Source: an uncultured Oscillospiraceae bacterium (GTDB taxonomy: Bacteria > Bacillota > Clostridia > Oscillospirales > Ruminococcaceae). From it: a stretch of 64,000 bases of DNA. Below, piece after piece: positions 1-8,670 of this stretch (the stretch's first letter is position 1; each line of letters begins with the position of its first letter). The notes under the pieces were generated by a model. That model saw nothing but the letters and a program-made list of their open reading frames with translations, ran no database searches and had not been told where the DNA came from. The position numbers were made by a program, and so were the translations under genes. The stretch spans positions 1 to 64,000 of the forward strand of contig CAKSEE010000004.1 in assembly GCA_934446455.1 (NCBI GenBank), given 5' to 3'.

Positions 1-201
1 GCGCAGTACGGCGCAAACGTCATGGACGTTACGCAGACCATCATGCAGGACCTTTTCGCCATGACGATGATGATAGAGATATCAAAGCTGTCCATTGATT
101 ACATCGACTTTGCCGAGAAGCTCAAGGCGGCAGGCGCAGAAATGGGGCTTCAGGTACACGTTATGCACGAGGATATCTTTAATTCCATGCACAAAATCTG
201 A
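1..201 (+). CDS. ACT domain protein, C-terminal fragment
   Basis: The window opens inside this gene; 66 codons are visible, ending in TGA at 199-201. The visible part reads as the last half of a small ACT-domain protein of the UPF0237 type, whose ends commonly carry an HEDIFNSMH-like tail, as here. ACT domains bind small ligands such as amino acids. It lies 20 bp before the PFL/DUF711 gene, and these two families are neighbours in many bacteria, so an operon is likely. Its start is outside the window. Family call is from the tail motif and the neighbour. Confidence 0.75.
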   Translation, partial: AQYGANVMDVTQTIMQDLFAMTMMIEISKLSIDYIDFAEKLKAAGAEMGLQVHVMHEDIFNSMHKI

Positions 202-221
202 TTTCTAAGGAGAACTGACTT

Positions 222-1577
222 ATGCTCAACAGCGGCGATATACTGGAAACCATAAAGATGATTCAGGAGGAAAACCTCGATATCCGCACGATAACGATGG
301 GCATTTCCCTGCTTGACTGCATCGACAGCGACACCGACAGGGCCTGCGACAAGGTTTACGACAAGATAATGCGCAAGGCTGAAAAGCTCGTGCAGACGGG
401 CGAGGACATCGAAAAGCAGTACGGTATCCCGATAATCAACAAGCGCATTTCCGTAACGCCCATTGCAATGGTGGCCGCGGCTACGGGCAAAAGCCCCGTA
501 AAGTTCGCGCACGCCCTGCAAAAGGCGGCTGACGGCACGGGCGTAAACTACATCGGCGGCTACTCCGCGCTTGTACACAAGGGCTTTTCCGCAGGCGACA
601 GGGAGCTTATCGAGTCCATTCCGCAGGCGCTTGCGGAAACCACCAACGTATGCTCGTCGGTAAACATCGGCTCCACAAGAGCTGGCATCAACATGGACGC
701 GGTAGCCATGATGGGTCAGACCATTGTAAAGGCTTCGGAGGCTACCAAGGACAACCACTGCTTCGGCGCGGCAAAGATAGTCGTGTTCTGCAACGCGGTT
801 GAGGACAACCCCTTTATGGCGGGCGCGTTCCACGGCGTGGGCGAGTACGACACAGAAATAAACGTAGGCGTATCGGGGCCCGGCGTTGTGCGCGCGGCTC
901 TTGCAAAGCACCCCGACGCCAACATGAGCGAGATAGCGGACGTTATTAAAAAGACCGCGTTCAAGATAACGCGCATGGGACAGCTTGTGGCTACGGAGGC
1001 CTCGCGCAGGCTGAACGTGCCGTTCGGCATTGTGGACCTGTCCTTAGCGCCCACGCCCGCGGTAGGCGACAGCGTGGCGCATATTCTTGAGGAAATAGGC
1101 CTTGAACGCTGCGGCGCGCACGGCACTACCGCCTGCCTCGCAATGCTCAACGACGCAGTAAAGAAGGGCGGAGTTATGGCTTCCTCGCACGTCGGCGGAC
1201 TTTCGGGCGCGTTCATTCCCGTGTCTGAGGACGCAGGCATGATAGACGCTGCGGTATGCGGCGCGCTTTCGCTTGAAAAGCTTGAAGCCATGACCGCAGT
1301 ATGCTCCGTAGGTCTTGATATGATTGTAGTCCCCGGCGACACGCCTGCGGACACCATCTCCGCAATAATCGCGGACGAAGCCGCAATAGGCATGGTAAAC
1401 AGCAAGACGACAGCCGTGCGCCTTATCCCTGCGATAGGCATGAAGGAGGGCGACACGCTCGAATTCGGCGGACTGTTCGGCAGCGGCCCTGTTATGAAGG
1501 TAAGCCCGTTCTCCGCTTCAAAGCTCATAAGCCGCGGCGGCAGAATACCCGCGCCGCTTCAGAGCCTTAAAAATTAA
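222..1577 (+). CDS. PFL family protein (DUF711/UPF0210)
   Basis: 451 residues, the usual full length of the UPF0210/DUF711 family, whose fold is related to pyruvate formate-lyase-like glycyl radical enzymes; its biochemical role is not established. The ATG at 222 follows AAGGAG at 208-213. The protein is rich in Gly/Ala, has no signal peptide or membrane segment and should be cytoplasmic. The C-terminal part keeps a glycine-rich stretch ([11 protein letters not shown]). It follows the ACT-domain gene by 20 bp and ends at a strong terminator, so the two probably form one transcription unit. Confidence 0.85.
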   Translation: MLNSGDILETIKMIQEENLDIRTITMGISLLDCIDSDTDRACDKVYDKIMRKAEKLVQTGEDIEKQYGIPIINKRISVTPIAMVAAATGKSPVKFAHALQKAADGTGVNYIGGYSALVHKGFSAGDRELIESIPQALAETTNVCSSVNIGSTRAGINMDAVAMMGQTIVKASEATKDNHCFGAAKIVVFCNAVEDNPFMAGAFHGVGEYDTEINVGVSGPGVVRAALAKHPDANMSEIADVIKKTAFKITRMGQLVATEASRRLNVPFGIVDLSLAPTPAVGDSVAHILEEIGLERCGAHGTTACLAMLNDAVKKGGVMASSHVGGLSGAFIPVSEDAGMIDAAVCGALSLEKLEAMTAVCSVGLDMIVVPGDTPADTISAIIADEAAIGMVNSKTTAVRLIPAIGMKEGDTLEFGGLFGSGPVMKVSPFSASKLISRGGRIPAPLQSLKN

Positions 1578-1593
1578 ACGCGAAATAATACGG

Positions 1594-1632
1594 CATAAGC
1601 CCGAGGAATTTGTCCCTCGGGCTTATGTTTTT
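1594..1632 (+). terminator. Rho-independent terminator of the ACT-PFL operon
   Basis: A 13-bp perfect stem, CATAAGCCCGAGG at 1594-1606 with its complement at 1615-1627, has an 8-nt loop and is followed by a T-rich run. It lies 16 bp after the stop codon and before the convergent thioredoxin gene. Confidence 0.85.
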
Positions 1633-1643
1633 ATCAGTCGTTA

Positions 1644-1946
1644 TTAGTTGAACTGCGCCAGTATCTGCTCCTTAGTGTGCAGCCCCACAAGCACCTCTTT
1701 CACAACGCCGCCGCGAATTATAAGCAGCGTGGGAATGCTCTCCACCCTGAACGCCGCGGCAAGCTCGGGCTGCTCGTCAACGTTCACCTTGCCAACGGTG
1801 ATGTCCGCGCGCTCGTCCGCTACCGCGTCAACTATCGGCGACTGCATCATGCAAGGCGCGCACCAGCCCGCCCAGAAATCCACAAGAACGTCGCCCTGCT
1901 CGGTGTGTTCCTTAAAATTATCCTTTGTAAGTGTAAGAACGCTCAT
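1644..1946 (-). CDS. trxA: Thioredoxin
   Basis: 100 residues with the thioredoxin active site WCAPC (FWAGWCAPC, about residues 24-32) and the usual cis-proline region (ESIPTLL). It reduces protein disulfides in the cytoplasm. The start at 1946 (MSVLTLTK) is preferred to an upstream in-frame ATG at 1988 because it has a GAGG site 8 bp upstream and matches normal thioredoxin length. It is convergent with the PFL gene and divergent from the GntR-ABC operon. No partner reductase is adjacent. Confidence 0.92.
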   Translation of the reverse strand: MSVLTLTKDNFKEHTEQGDVLVDFWAGWCAPCMMQSPIVDAVADERADITVGKVNVDEQPELAAAFRVESIPTLLIIRGGVVKEVLVGLHTKEQILAQFN

Positions 1947-2049
1947 TTTTCTGTACCTCGCTTTCCTTTGCAATGCCCTTTCGGGCAATACCTATAGGTT
2001 TAGTATATCATACAGGAATAAAAAAATCAATATTTTTTTCTTAAACCCC

Positions 2050-2104
2050 TTGACAGATAAAACTGTGTATGTTATAATACAACTGTACTAATACGAATAA
2101 TACA
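2050..2104 (+). promoter_or_regulatory. Promoter and likely operator of the GntR-ABC operon
   Basis: TTGACA at 2050-2055 and TATAAT at 2073-2078 are separated by exactly 17 bp. Just downstream, at 2084-2104, lies an imperfect 21-bp palindrome of the form TGTAnTAnTnnnAnTAnTACA. It covers the expected transcription start, where a repressor would block polymerase. YtrA-type GntR regulators bind AT-rich palindromes with TGTA/TACA ends, so autoregulation by the first gene is the natural reading. Confidence 0.75.
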
Positions 2105-2157
2105 CTAGCTTTTAGATAAAAGCGGTGTAGGCAGACTGACGGATAAGGAGGGATACT

Positions 2158-2538
2158 ATGCTTGACCTGAAGCTGCAGGGCAAAAAACCGATATACGAGC
2201 AGCTTTTCACACAGATATCGCTTCAGATAGCGAGAGGGGAGATAGCCCCGGGCGAAAAGCTGCCCGCCGTGCGCGAAATAGCAAAGCAGCTCGGTATAAA
2301 CCCGAACACGGTGCAGAAGTCCTACGCCATGCTTGAGCAGGCGGGGCTGATAGACTCCATGCCCGCAAAGGGCAGCTATGCTTCGCTGTCGCCAAGCGGT
2401 GCGGATGGCTTACGGCAGGAGGCGCTCGGCGCGCTCTCACAGGCGATGGAGGAAGCGCACAGAAGCGGCGTTAAAGGGGAGGACGCGCAGGAGCTTTTAC
2501 TGAAGGTATGGGGGGAGGATAACAATGATAAGCATTAA
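2158..2538 (+). CDS. GntR-family regulator, YtrA type
   Basis: 126 residues: an N-terminal winged helix-turn-helix (about residues 10-75, with IYEQLFTQI and LGINPNTVQKSYAML) and a short helical C-terminal tail, typical of the YtrA subfamily, which lacks a large ligand domain. AAGGAGG precedes ATG 2158. Its 3' end overlaps the ABC ATPase gene by 14 nt. YtrA regulators usually repress their own transporter operon and respond to cell-envelope stress or peptide antibiotics; the signal here is unknown. Confidence 0.9.
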   Translation: MLDLKLQGKKPIYEQLFTQISLQIARGEIAPGEKLPAVREIAKQLGINPNTVQKSYAMLEQAGLIDSMPAKGSYASLSPSGADGLRQEALGALSQAMEEAHRSGVKGEDAQELLLKVWGEDNNDKH

Positions 2539-3421
2539 AAACGCGGTAATGCGCTTTGACGACAAGTACGCGCTCTCGGGCGTGTCGCTTGAGATACCCG
2601 AGGGATGCGCCTACGGGCTTTTAGGCTCGAACGGCGCGGGCAAGTCCACGCTGCTGCGGCTTCTCGCGGGAATATACCGCCCGCAGCAGGGAGAGATACT
2701 GATAGACGGGCAGGGCGTGTACAACAACGTCCCCGTAAAGGAACGAGTGTTCTTTATAAACGATGAAACCGCGCAGTACGACGGCATGACGCTCTCAGAA
2801 ATGCGCGCATATTTCAAGCGCTTTTACAGCAGCTTTTCTGACGAAACCTACGAGCGGCTGTGCGGGGTGCTTAATCTCCCGCGCGACAAGAAGCTCAGCA
2901 CCTTTTCAAAGGGCATGAAGCGGCAGGCGGTGGTTATCTGCGGCATTTCCTGCAAAACGCCCTACCTGTTCCTTGACGAGGCGTTCGACGGACTTGACCC
3001 CACCATGCGCATTGTGGTAAAACAGATGCTTATAGACGCAATGCTCGACAACGGGCTTACCGTTATCTTCTCCTCACACAATCTTAGCGAAATAGAGGAG
3101 TTCTGCGACCGCGTGGGGCTGCTGCACGACGGGCGCGTGGTGTTCGACAGGGAGCTTGACACGATAAAGGGCAATATCATAAAGATACAGGCGGCGTTCG
3201 ACCACGATGTCACCGCGGACGAGATAAGCGGCTGCGAAGTGCTGCACATCGAGCGCGTAGGCTCTGTAACGAACCTTATCGTGCGCGGCGAACGCGAAAC
3301 TATAAGAAGCGCGATAAAGGCGCTCTCGCCCAAAATCTACGACGAGCTTCCGCTGGGGCTTGAGGAGATATTCATTTACGAAATGGAGGTGCTTGGCTAT
3401 GACAGCTCAAAGCTCGGTTAA
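2525..3421 (+). CDS. ABC transporter ATP-binding protein (YtrB-like)
   Basis: 298 residues. Walker A GSNGAGKST lies near residue 35, the signature region is the variant FSKGMKRQ, and Walker B is YLFLDEAFDGLDP, followed by the H-loop SSHNLSE. The last 80 residues form an extra domain seen in exporters of this class. It overlaps gntR by 14 nt and the membrane subunit by 23 nt, indicating translational coupling. It should power the membrane protein encoded next. Confidence 0.92.
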   Translation: MISIKNAVMRFDDKYALSGVSLEIPEGCAYGLLGSNGAGKSTLLRLLAGIYRPQQGEILIDGQGVYNNVPVKERVFFINDETAQYDGMTLSEMRAYFKRFYSSFSDETYERLCGVLNLPRDKKLSTFSKGMKRQAVVICGISCKTPYLFLDEAFDGLDPTMRIVVKQMLIDAMLDNGLTVIFSSHNLSEIEEFCDRVGLLHDGRVVFDRELDTIKGNIIKIQAAFDHDVTADEISGCEVLHIERVGSVTNLIVRGERETIRSAIKALSPKIYDELPLGLEEIFIYEMEVLGYDSSKLG

Positions 3422-5681
3422 TTTTTCTAAGTTCGGCAAATATTTCGGCTATAAGCTGCGCGGGCTTTCACCGCTTATCGTGCTCACGTCCATTTTCGCA
3501 TTCCTGAGCTACCCTGCGGGCTTCTTCTGCATAACAATGACCGCGATAAGCTACGAAAAGCTGAACGCATTCTTACAGACGGCGGGTATCGACGGCAGCT
3601 ACTTCACAAGCTACGACAGGGAACTCAACCCCGTTTTTTCAAACCTTATGGGGTCGCCCGAATGGCTTGCCGCAAAGGCGCAGTATGATATGTGGAGCGG
3701 CATTCAGGACGTTATGATTGTGGTGATGATAATTGCGCTCGGGGCTATGTTCCTTATGGGCTACTTCATCATCATGCGCAACTTCAGATACATCTATCAG
3801 AAGCGCTTCGTTGATATGGACTACTCCCTGCCGATATCCGAGCAGACACGCTTCCTCGGCGACGTTCTCTCGGGACTTGCAGCGTACCTTATCCCGCACA
3901 TTGCGGCGTTCGGCATAGGGCTCGGGCTTTACGCCAACGGCATTGCGCGCAGGTTTGAATATCTCGCGGACATCCATATGCTTGACGCGCCCGTTGTCAA
4001 GTATATGCTGATAGGCGTGCTTTCCTGCGTTATGTTCTACTGCCTGTCGCTTCTGGCGGTTGTGTGCTGCGGGCGCACGACCGAGGCGGGCATAGCGCCT
4101 GCGGTGATAAACGCCGCAATGCCCGTTATCATGTGGACAATGTACTGTCTTTCGCTCATCAACTGTTCGAGCAGCGCGTCGGGCGACCGCGCTTTCATGC
4201 TGCCTTTTGCCGCTACAAGCCCGCTGGGTCTGCTGATAACAGCCGTTTTCAGCGATAACGGTCATCTACGCGACGGCGGCTTAGTGCTTACGACGGCGGA
4301 GCTCTGCGGCGCGATAATAATGACCCTCGTATACGCGGCAGCCGCTATGGCGATAGCCCTTAAGCGCCGCAACGAACGCGTGGGCGAACCGTATGTGATA
4401 AAGCCCATGCGCCACATTATAAACGCCGGCGTTATCCTTGCGGTGGTATCCATATTCTCCGCAAGCAACTTTTTCGACCCCCACACCAGCGATGACAACA
4501 AGCTTCCCTGCGTCATAGCAATGCTTATACTCACATTCGTGCTTTACGTTATTCTGGAGCTTATAAGCGGCAAGGGGTTCAGAAAGTTCCCGAAAACGCT
4601 TTTGGGTTACGCTGCGACTACGGGCGGAAGCCTGCTGCTGTGCCTGCTGGTTACGTTCACCAACGGCTTTGGCGCGGACAGCTACGTTCCCGCTTCCTCA
4701 AACGTCAAGTTGGTTGCCGCTACCATTTACTGCCGCGACAGCGAAACATGGCGCGAATCATTCTATCTTGACGATGTGCAGCTTACGGACCCCGCGCTTA
4801 TCGGTAAAATTACCGAAATGCACACTCAGTCCAACGTTCTCAACGCCAATACCGATATCTATGTACACGTTGAGTACCTGCTGAAGGGCGGCAACACCAT
4901 GGAGCGTCAGCTCCGTATCACCGCACAGCAGGCGGAGGGCTTCCTGCGCGCCTACACGGGCAGCGCGGACTGGAAGCGCACATACAGCGTACTTGACAAG
5001 CCCGTTATAAGCATTTCGCCCGACAGCTCCTATTTATCTGACGTAATCGACGCAGGGGAGTTCGTGCAGGCGCTTAAGAGCGACATTGAAACGCTCAATT
5101 ATGACGCGGTTTACAACGGCAGCGAGCCCGGCAGCGGCATAGGCGTATGGATACAAACCGAAAACGGCAGCTCAAGAATAGTCGTAGAGCCCTACCACAA
5201 AAACGCCTACGCCTATCTTGTGGACCACGGCTGCTGCGCCGCGCCCGACACGGTAACCGACGGGGACGTTGTTATGCTGGCAAAGGTGCGCGCGCAGTCA
5301 GTCTGCGACCCTTATACAGCGTGGATAAGCAATATGCTTTCCTACGAATCGGCAGATACCTTCAGCGTGGGATATACAGACGTCTATGACGATGAAAGCG
5401 GCGAGTATACCGACGAGGATATCTCCGAAAATAAATACAACAACTATAACGACGAATGCGGCGTTTACATCGACGCAAACAGCGCAGAGTTCACCGAGCT
5501 TATGGAGCTTTGCACGGGCACGCCCGTGATTTACGGTGACGAGTGCGAGTATACCTACGCTCTTTGCATTCTGCGCAATAAAAACACGCCCCTGAACGAC
5601 TTCGTGTATATCGCAGTACCCTCCGGGCTTGACAGGACCGCCGAGATATTCGACAGCCTTGCAGCCCGTCAGGCGGCGTGA
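3399..5681 (+). CDS. Large ABC transporter membrane protein
   Basis: 760 residues from ATG 3399, chosen because GGAGGT sits at 3385-3390; an in-frame start at 3360 would lie deep in the ATPase gene. The first 420 residues carry about ten hydrophobic segments (the first near 22-46, another near residues 101-124). The last 300 residues are hydrophilic and acidic and are probably an extracytoplasmic domain. It has the layout of YtrC/D-type permeases with a large extra C-terminal domain. Substrate unknown; by analogy with ytr and bce-like systems it may act in envelope or antibiotic stress. Confidence 0.8.
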   Translation: MTAQSSVNFSKFGKYFGYKLRGLSPLIVLTSIFAFLSYPAGFFCITMTAISYEKLNAFLQTAGIDGSYFTSYDRELNPVFSNLMGSPEWLAAKAQYDMWSGIQDVMIVVMIIALGAMFLMGYFIIMRNFRYIYQKRFVDMDYSLPISEQTRFLGDVLSGLAAYLIPHIAAFGIGLGLYANGIARRFEYLADIHMLDAPVVKYMLIGVLSCVMFYCLSLLAVVCCGRTTEAGIAPAVINAAMPVIMWTMYCLSLINCSSSASGDRAFMLPFAATSPLGLLITAVFSDNGHLRDGGLVLTTAELCGAIIMTLVYAAAAMAIALKRRNERVGEPYVIKPMRHIINAGVILAVVSIFSASNFFDPHTSDDNKLPCVIAMLILTFVLYVILELISGKGFRKFPKTLLGYAATTGGSLLLCLLVTFTNGFGADSYVPASSNVKLVAATIYCRDSETWRESFYLDDVQLTDPALIGKITEMHTQSNVLNANTDIYVHVEYLLKGGNTMERQLRITAQQAEGFLRAYTGSADWKRTYSVLDKPVISISPDSSYLSDVIDAGEFVQALKSDIETLNYDAVYNGSEPGSGIGVWIQTENGSSRIVVEPYHKNAYAYLVDHGCCAAPDTVTDGDVVMLAKVRAQSVCDPYTAWISNMLSYESADTFSVGYTDVYDDESGEYTDEDISENKYNNYNDECGVYIDANSAEFTELMELCTGTPVIYGDECEYTYALCILRNKNTPLNDFVYIAVPSGLDRTAEIFDSLAARQAA

Positions 5682-5731
5682 CGGACGCCTCCCGCCGCGG
5701 CGCTTTCCCCCGCGTAACGCGGCATATAATA

Positions 5732-6008
5732 GCACCGCCCTTTGCAAAACAAAGGGCGGTGCAGTCTGTCTAAAAGTCATAAAACTTCCGCACAGCGTAT
5801 TAAAAGTTTTCGATCCAGCCTTTTGAAAAAGGCTGGCGGGGTGTGGGGCGGAGCCCCGCCACTCGGCGCGATAGCGCCATATCGCGTTCAAAAGCGCTAA
5901 AAGGGGCGTGGGGAAAAAACAAAAGTTTTTTCCCCACAGTCTATTGCAATTTGCTGCCGTTTTTGTTTTTTCAACAAGCTGACCGCCCTTTGCAAAACAA
6001 AGGGCGGC
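5732..6008. repeat. Hairpin-rich intergenic repeat segment
   Basis: Two near-identical hairpins, each CCGCCCTTT, a 7-nt loop GCAAAAC, then AAAGGGCGG, lie at about 5735-5759 and 5982-6006 and bracket a 220-bp segment. Between them are further stems: CCAGCC/GGCTGG near 5815-5837, a GGGGCGG/CCCCGCC-type stem near 5849-5862, GGCGC/GCGCC near 5873, and GGGGAAAAAAC/GTTTTTTCCCC near 5911-5937. The first hairpin may end the ABC operon transcript. No coding gene is supported. Similar hairpin strings are, to my knowledge, common between genes of Ruminococcaceae. Confidence 0.6.
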
Positions 6009-6029
6009 AGTTTCATATCGGCGAAAAAA

Positions 6030-6230
6030 CCGATGGGGATTTCCCGACGAAACATCCGCACTGCGCGCACGGTCGCGTTGCGTAAGCGCAGCGTCGCGTT
6101 GCGTAAGGCGCAAGCCGTCGCGTTGCGTAAGCGCAGCGTCGCGTTGCGTAAGCCGAGCACAGCGAGGTGTCGCTTACACACTTGTGCGGATAGAAAAGTT
6201 TTTTGCCTCGGGACCCCCGAGGCAAAAAAG
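6030..6230 (-). repeat. Minisatellite repeat element, copy A
   Basis: Related to copies at 43782-44184 and 46490-46769 but in the opposite orientation. The core GTCGCGTTGCGTAAG occurs four times, starting at 6072, 6093, 6117 and 6138 (steps of 21, 24 and 21 bp). Read on the minus strand it is preceded by CTATCC-CACAAGTGTGTAAGC and followed by CGACCGTGCGCGCAG and TTCGTCGG, all shared with copy B. It lies between convergent genes. Peptides of repeated LTQRDA type predicted from it are artefacts of the repeat. Confidence 0.75.
6199..6229 (-). terminator. Terminator after cca
   Basis: A perfect 14-bp inverted repeat (TTTTTTGCCTCGGG at 6199-6212, complement at 6216-6229) with a 3-nt loop lies immediately after the cca stop. 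T-runs on both strands mean it can work in both directions. It is also part of the repeat element: copy B has the same stem with its loop enlarged. Confidence 0.8.
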
Positions 6231-6235
6231 GTATT

Positions 6236-7579
6236 TCAAAGCCCGCTGCGCGGGCAAACCTGCGCCAGCTGCCGCGCTCGCTCCAGCAGCGCCTGCTTTG
6301 TGTTGGGGAGCGTGCCGTCCACAACCTCCGCTAAAAGCGCCGCAAGCACCCGCCCCATTTTCGGGGACGGTTCTATAATGTCCTTAAGGTCGCCGCCCGT
6401 TACGGCAAGGTCGTGCACGGTAAGGCAGGGGGCGCGCTCTATAAGCTCCTTCGCGTGAACGAGCGCAGCCTCGTAAGACGGAATACGCTCGCGGCACTCC
6501 GGCTTTTTTGCCATGTCGTCCGCAATGTGCGCGCGTATGATGTCGCAGAGCCTCTCGTAACCGTGGCGCGAAAGCGCACGCCGCAGATAGCGCGCCGTAT
6601 CGTTTATCGGCATATCGTGATAGCGCACTATCTCAACTACCCGCCCGCGCGTGGCGTTGTCGCACTTAAGCCCGCGCAGTATCTCCTCCGCAAGCAGCGC
6701 GCTTTTCTCCGCATGGCCGTAGTAGTGGCTCTCGCCCTGCTCGTCCTCGCTGCGGCAAAAGGGCTTGCCCACGTCGTGCAGAAGCATTGCAAGGCGCAGC
6801 CCCTCGTCGTGCGGAGCGCCGCCCACAGCACGCGCGGTATGCTCCCACAGCAAGCTGTCGTGAAAGCGGCTGTTCTGCTCGTACCCGACAAGCGGCTTCA
6901 GCTGCGGAATTATCCTTACAAATATCTCGGGGAAGTCCTTAAGCACCTGCACGGCGTTTTCGCCGCAAAGCAGCTTTTTAAGCTCCGCAAATATCCTCTC
7001 TCGCGACACCTTATCCAGCAGCCCCGCGCACTCGACAGCCGCGCGCGCCGTGTTCTCCTCAATGGTAAAGCAAAGCGTCGCCGCGAATCTCAGCGCGCGC
7101 AGTATCCGCAGCGCGTCCTCGCCGAAACGCTTATGCGGCTCGCCTATACAGCGCACAACGCCGCGCTCTATGTCCGCGCGCCCGCCGAACAGGTCAACGT
7201 ACCCCTCCTTCGGGGAGTATGCTATGCCGTTCATCGTAAAGTCGCGGCGGGAGAGGTCGTCGCGCAGGCTTCGCGTGAAGCTCACGCCGTCGGGGTGCCT
7301 GCCGTCGCGGTACTCGCCGTCTATGCGGTAGGTGGTTATCTCAACGGGCTGCCCCTCGGACAGCACGGTGACAGTGCCGTGCTTTATGCCAGTTTCTATA
7401 ACGCGGTACGCGGCAAAAACGCGCTCGGTCTCATGCGGCAGCGCAGAGGTCGTAACGTCGTAATCGTGCGGCGTCATACCCATAATGCTGTCGCGCACGC
7501 ACCCGCCCACGATGTAAGCCTCAAACCCCGCCGCATGGAGCGCATTAAGCACCGCGGCTGCATATCTCGGTATATCCAT
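6236..7579 (-). CDS. cca: CCA tRNA nucleotidyltransferase
   Basis: 447 residues. It adds or repairs the 3' CCA of tRNA. The nucleotidyltransferase head has GGCVRD (about residues 25-30) and the metal-binding DYD (39-41), then RRDFTMN and RFGEDALRILR. A central HD motif (LLHDVGKPFC) marks an HD-domain subtype. I chose the ATG at 7579, which has GGGGTGAG just upstream; an in-frame GTG at 7588 lies inside that site. Convergent with the ABC operon. No sign of damage. Confidence 0.92.
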   Translation of the reverse strand: MDIPRYAAAVLNALHAAGFEAYIVGGCVRDSIMGMTPHDYDVTTSALPHETERVFAAYRVIETGIKHGTVTVLSEGQPVEITTYRIDGEYRDGRHPDGVSFTRSLRDDLSRRDFTMNGIAYSPKEGYVDLFGGRADIERGVVRCIGEPHKRFGEDALRILRALRFAATLCFTIEENTARAAVECAGLLDKVSRERIFAELKKLLCGENAVQVLKDFPEIFVRIIPQLKPLVGYEQNSRFHDSLLWEHTARAVGGAPHDEGLRLAMLLHDVGKPFCRSEDEQGESHYYGHAEKSALLAEEILRGLKCDNATRGRVVEIVRYHDMPINDTARYLRRALSRHGYERLCDIIRAHIADDMAKKPECRERIPSYEAALVHAKELIERAPCLTVHDLAVTGGDLKDIIEPSPKMGRVLAALLAEVVDGTLPNTKQALLERARQLAQVCPRSGL

Positions 7580-7644
7580 TTTTCTCACCCCGTTTTATTG
7601 TAGCATAATTTCGGGGAGAATACAAGGAAAAAAGTGTGCGGACG

Positions 7645-8262
7645 TTATGTGAGAGTAGCCCTGTTCAGCAGCAGCTTTGTTTTGTTGCCGCTGCCATAGC
7701 CTATTTTCACGTCTATTTCAAGCTCCTCAAAATCCTCGGACACCTGATAGCAAAGACCGCCCTGAAGCTTCTTTCCGCCGGCGACAGTACCGCCTATGGT
7801 TTCTATATCGGACGCTGTAAGCGCGCTGAAATCGTCGCTTAGTGCATACCCATCCTCATATGCGTTGAAATCGAGTAAGCTTATATTCAGTTCGCTGTCG
7901 ACAGTGGTATTTTCCACTGTCATTACGACCTCCACAAACATTTTACCCTCGTCGGGCTGTGCAAACTGATTGTCGCTCTTTACCTCTCTGAACGAATCGA
8001 CCATCAGTTTATAGGACTTCTTCTGCGCGGTATCACCAACGCCGTATGCCGCGGGCTTGCTTTCTGATTCCTTAGGAGTGGAACTAACAGAAGTGTGTGA
8101 TGTTTTTTCCGTTCGAGATGTACTCTGCGAAGCCGTAAGTGATGCAGGACGCGACGACGATTTGCTGCTGTCGGACAGTTGTCCCGATGCTGCACCTATT
8201 GCGTATATCGCAACTAACCCCACGATAAGCCAGAACCACCATTTTTTAATAACATCTTTCAT
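7645..8262 (-). CDS. Membrane-anchored DUF4352-like protein
   Basis: 205 residues from ATG 8262 (GGGAGGT upstream). A short basic N-terminus precedes one membrane segment (WWFWLIVGLVAIYAIGAA, about 7-25). A 45-residue Ser/Thr-rich linker follows, then an extracellular beta-rich domain (about 75-205) with MFVEVVMTVENTT and LNISLLDF, resembling telokin-like DUF4352 domains. Function unknown; such domains are often on exported or membrane proteins of Gram-positives. It has a strong promoter covered by operator-like repeats and faces an XRE repressor gene. Confidence 0.75.
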   Translation of the reverse strand: MKDVIKKWWFWLIVGLVAIYAIGAASGQLSDSSKSSSRPASLTASQSTSRTEKTSHTSVSSTPKESESKPAAYGVGDTAQKKSYKLMVDSFREVKSDNQFAQPDEGKMFVEVVMTVENTTVDSELNISLLDFNAYEDGYALSDDFSALTASDIETIGGTVAGGKKLQGGLCYQVSEDFEELEIDVKIGYGSGNKTKLLLNRATLT

Positions 8263-8279
8263 TGTGATACCTCCCTGTT

Positions 8280-8360
8280 TTCTAGAACGTTTTGTTCTAG
8301 AAGCATTATAGCACAACTCGTTCTATTTGTCAAGAGAATATTTCATTCTATGGTTATAAT
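8280..8360. promoter_or_regulatory. Divergent promoter region with three operator-like repeats
   Basis: On the minus strand TTGACA (plus 8328-8333) and TATAAT (plus 8305-8310) are 17 bp apart and drive the DUF4352-like gene. Three inverted repeats with TAGAAC-N5-GTTCTA arms lie at 8283-8299 (perfect, extended to TTCTAGAAC-N5-GTTCTAGAA at 8280-8302), 8309-8325 (TAGCAC-N5-GTTCTA) and 8334-8350 (GAGAAT-N5-ATTCTA). Their centres are 26 and 25 bp apart: over the start site, in the spacer, and upstream of the -35. A plus-strand TATAAT at 8355-8360 could serve the XRE gene. Confidence 0.75.
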
Positions 8361-8392
8361 AAATTTATGCAAATAATGAACGGAGCGTGCCT

Positions 8393-8602
8393 ATGTATCG
8401 GTTAAAGTATCTGCGCGAAAGCGAACTGCTGTCGCAAAGCGAGGTTGCAAAAGCTATATTCGTCACCCAGCGGACATACAGCTACTACGAAACCGAGGAG
8501 CACGATATCCCCACCCAGACCCTGATACGCCTTGCGGATTTCTACAACGTGTCCGTGGACTATATTCTCGGCAGGACGGATAACCCGCAGATGAACAAAT
8601 AG
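8393..8602 (+). CDS. Small XRE-family transcriptional regulator
   Basis: 69 residues that are almost only a Cro/CI helix-turn-helix (YLRESELLSQSEVAKAIFV then TQRTYSYYE) and a short tail (VDYILGRTDNP) typical of XRE repressors. ATG 8393 follows CGGAG. It is divergent from the DUF4352-like membrane gene, and the gap holds three repeated operator-like sites. The direct inference is that it represses the membrane gene and possibly itself. A weak hairpin (GGGCATA/TATGCCC) lies right after the stop. Confidence 0.88.
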   Translation: MYRLKYLRESELLSQSEVAKAIFVTQRTYSYYETEEHDIPTQTLIRLADFYNVSVDYILGRTDNPQMNK

Positions 8603-8630
8603 GGCATAACAGCGGCGGCTGCTATGCCCT

Positions 8631-8662
8631 ATTATATAAAAAGGGGCTGCGCGAACAGCCCC
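8631..8662 (-). terminator. Terminator of metK
   Basis: GGGGCTG at 8643-8649 pairs with CAGCCCC at 8656-8662; on the minus strand the stem is followed by TTTTTATAT. It lies directly after the metK stop codon. Confidence 0.85.
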
Positions 8663-8670
8663 CTCTTTAT

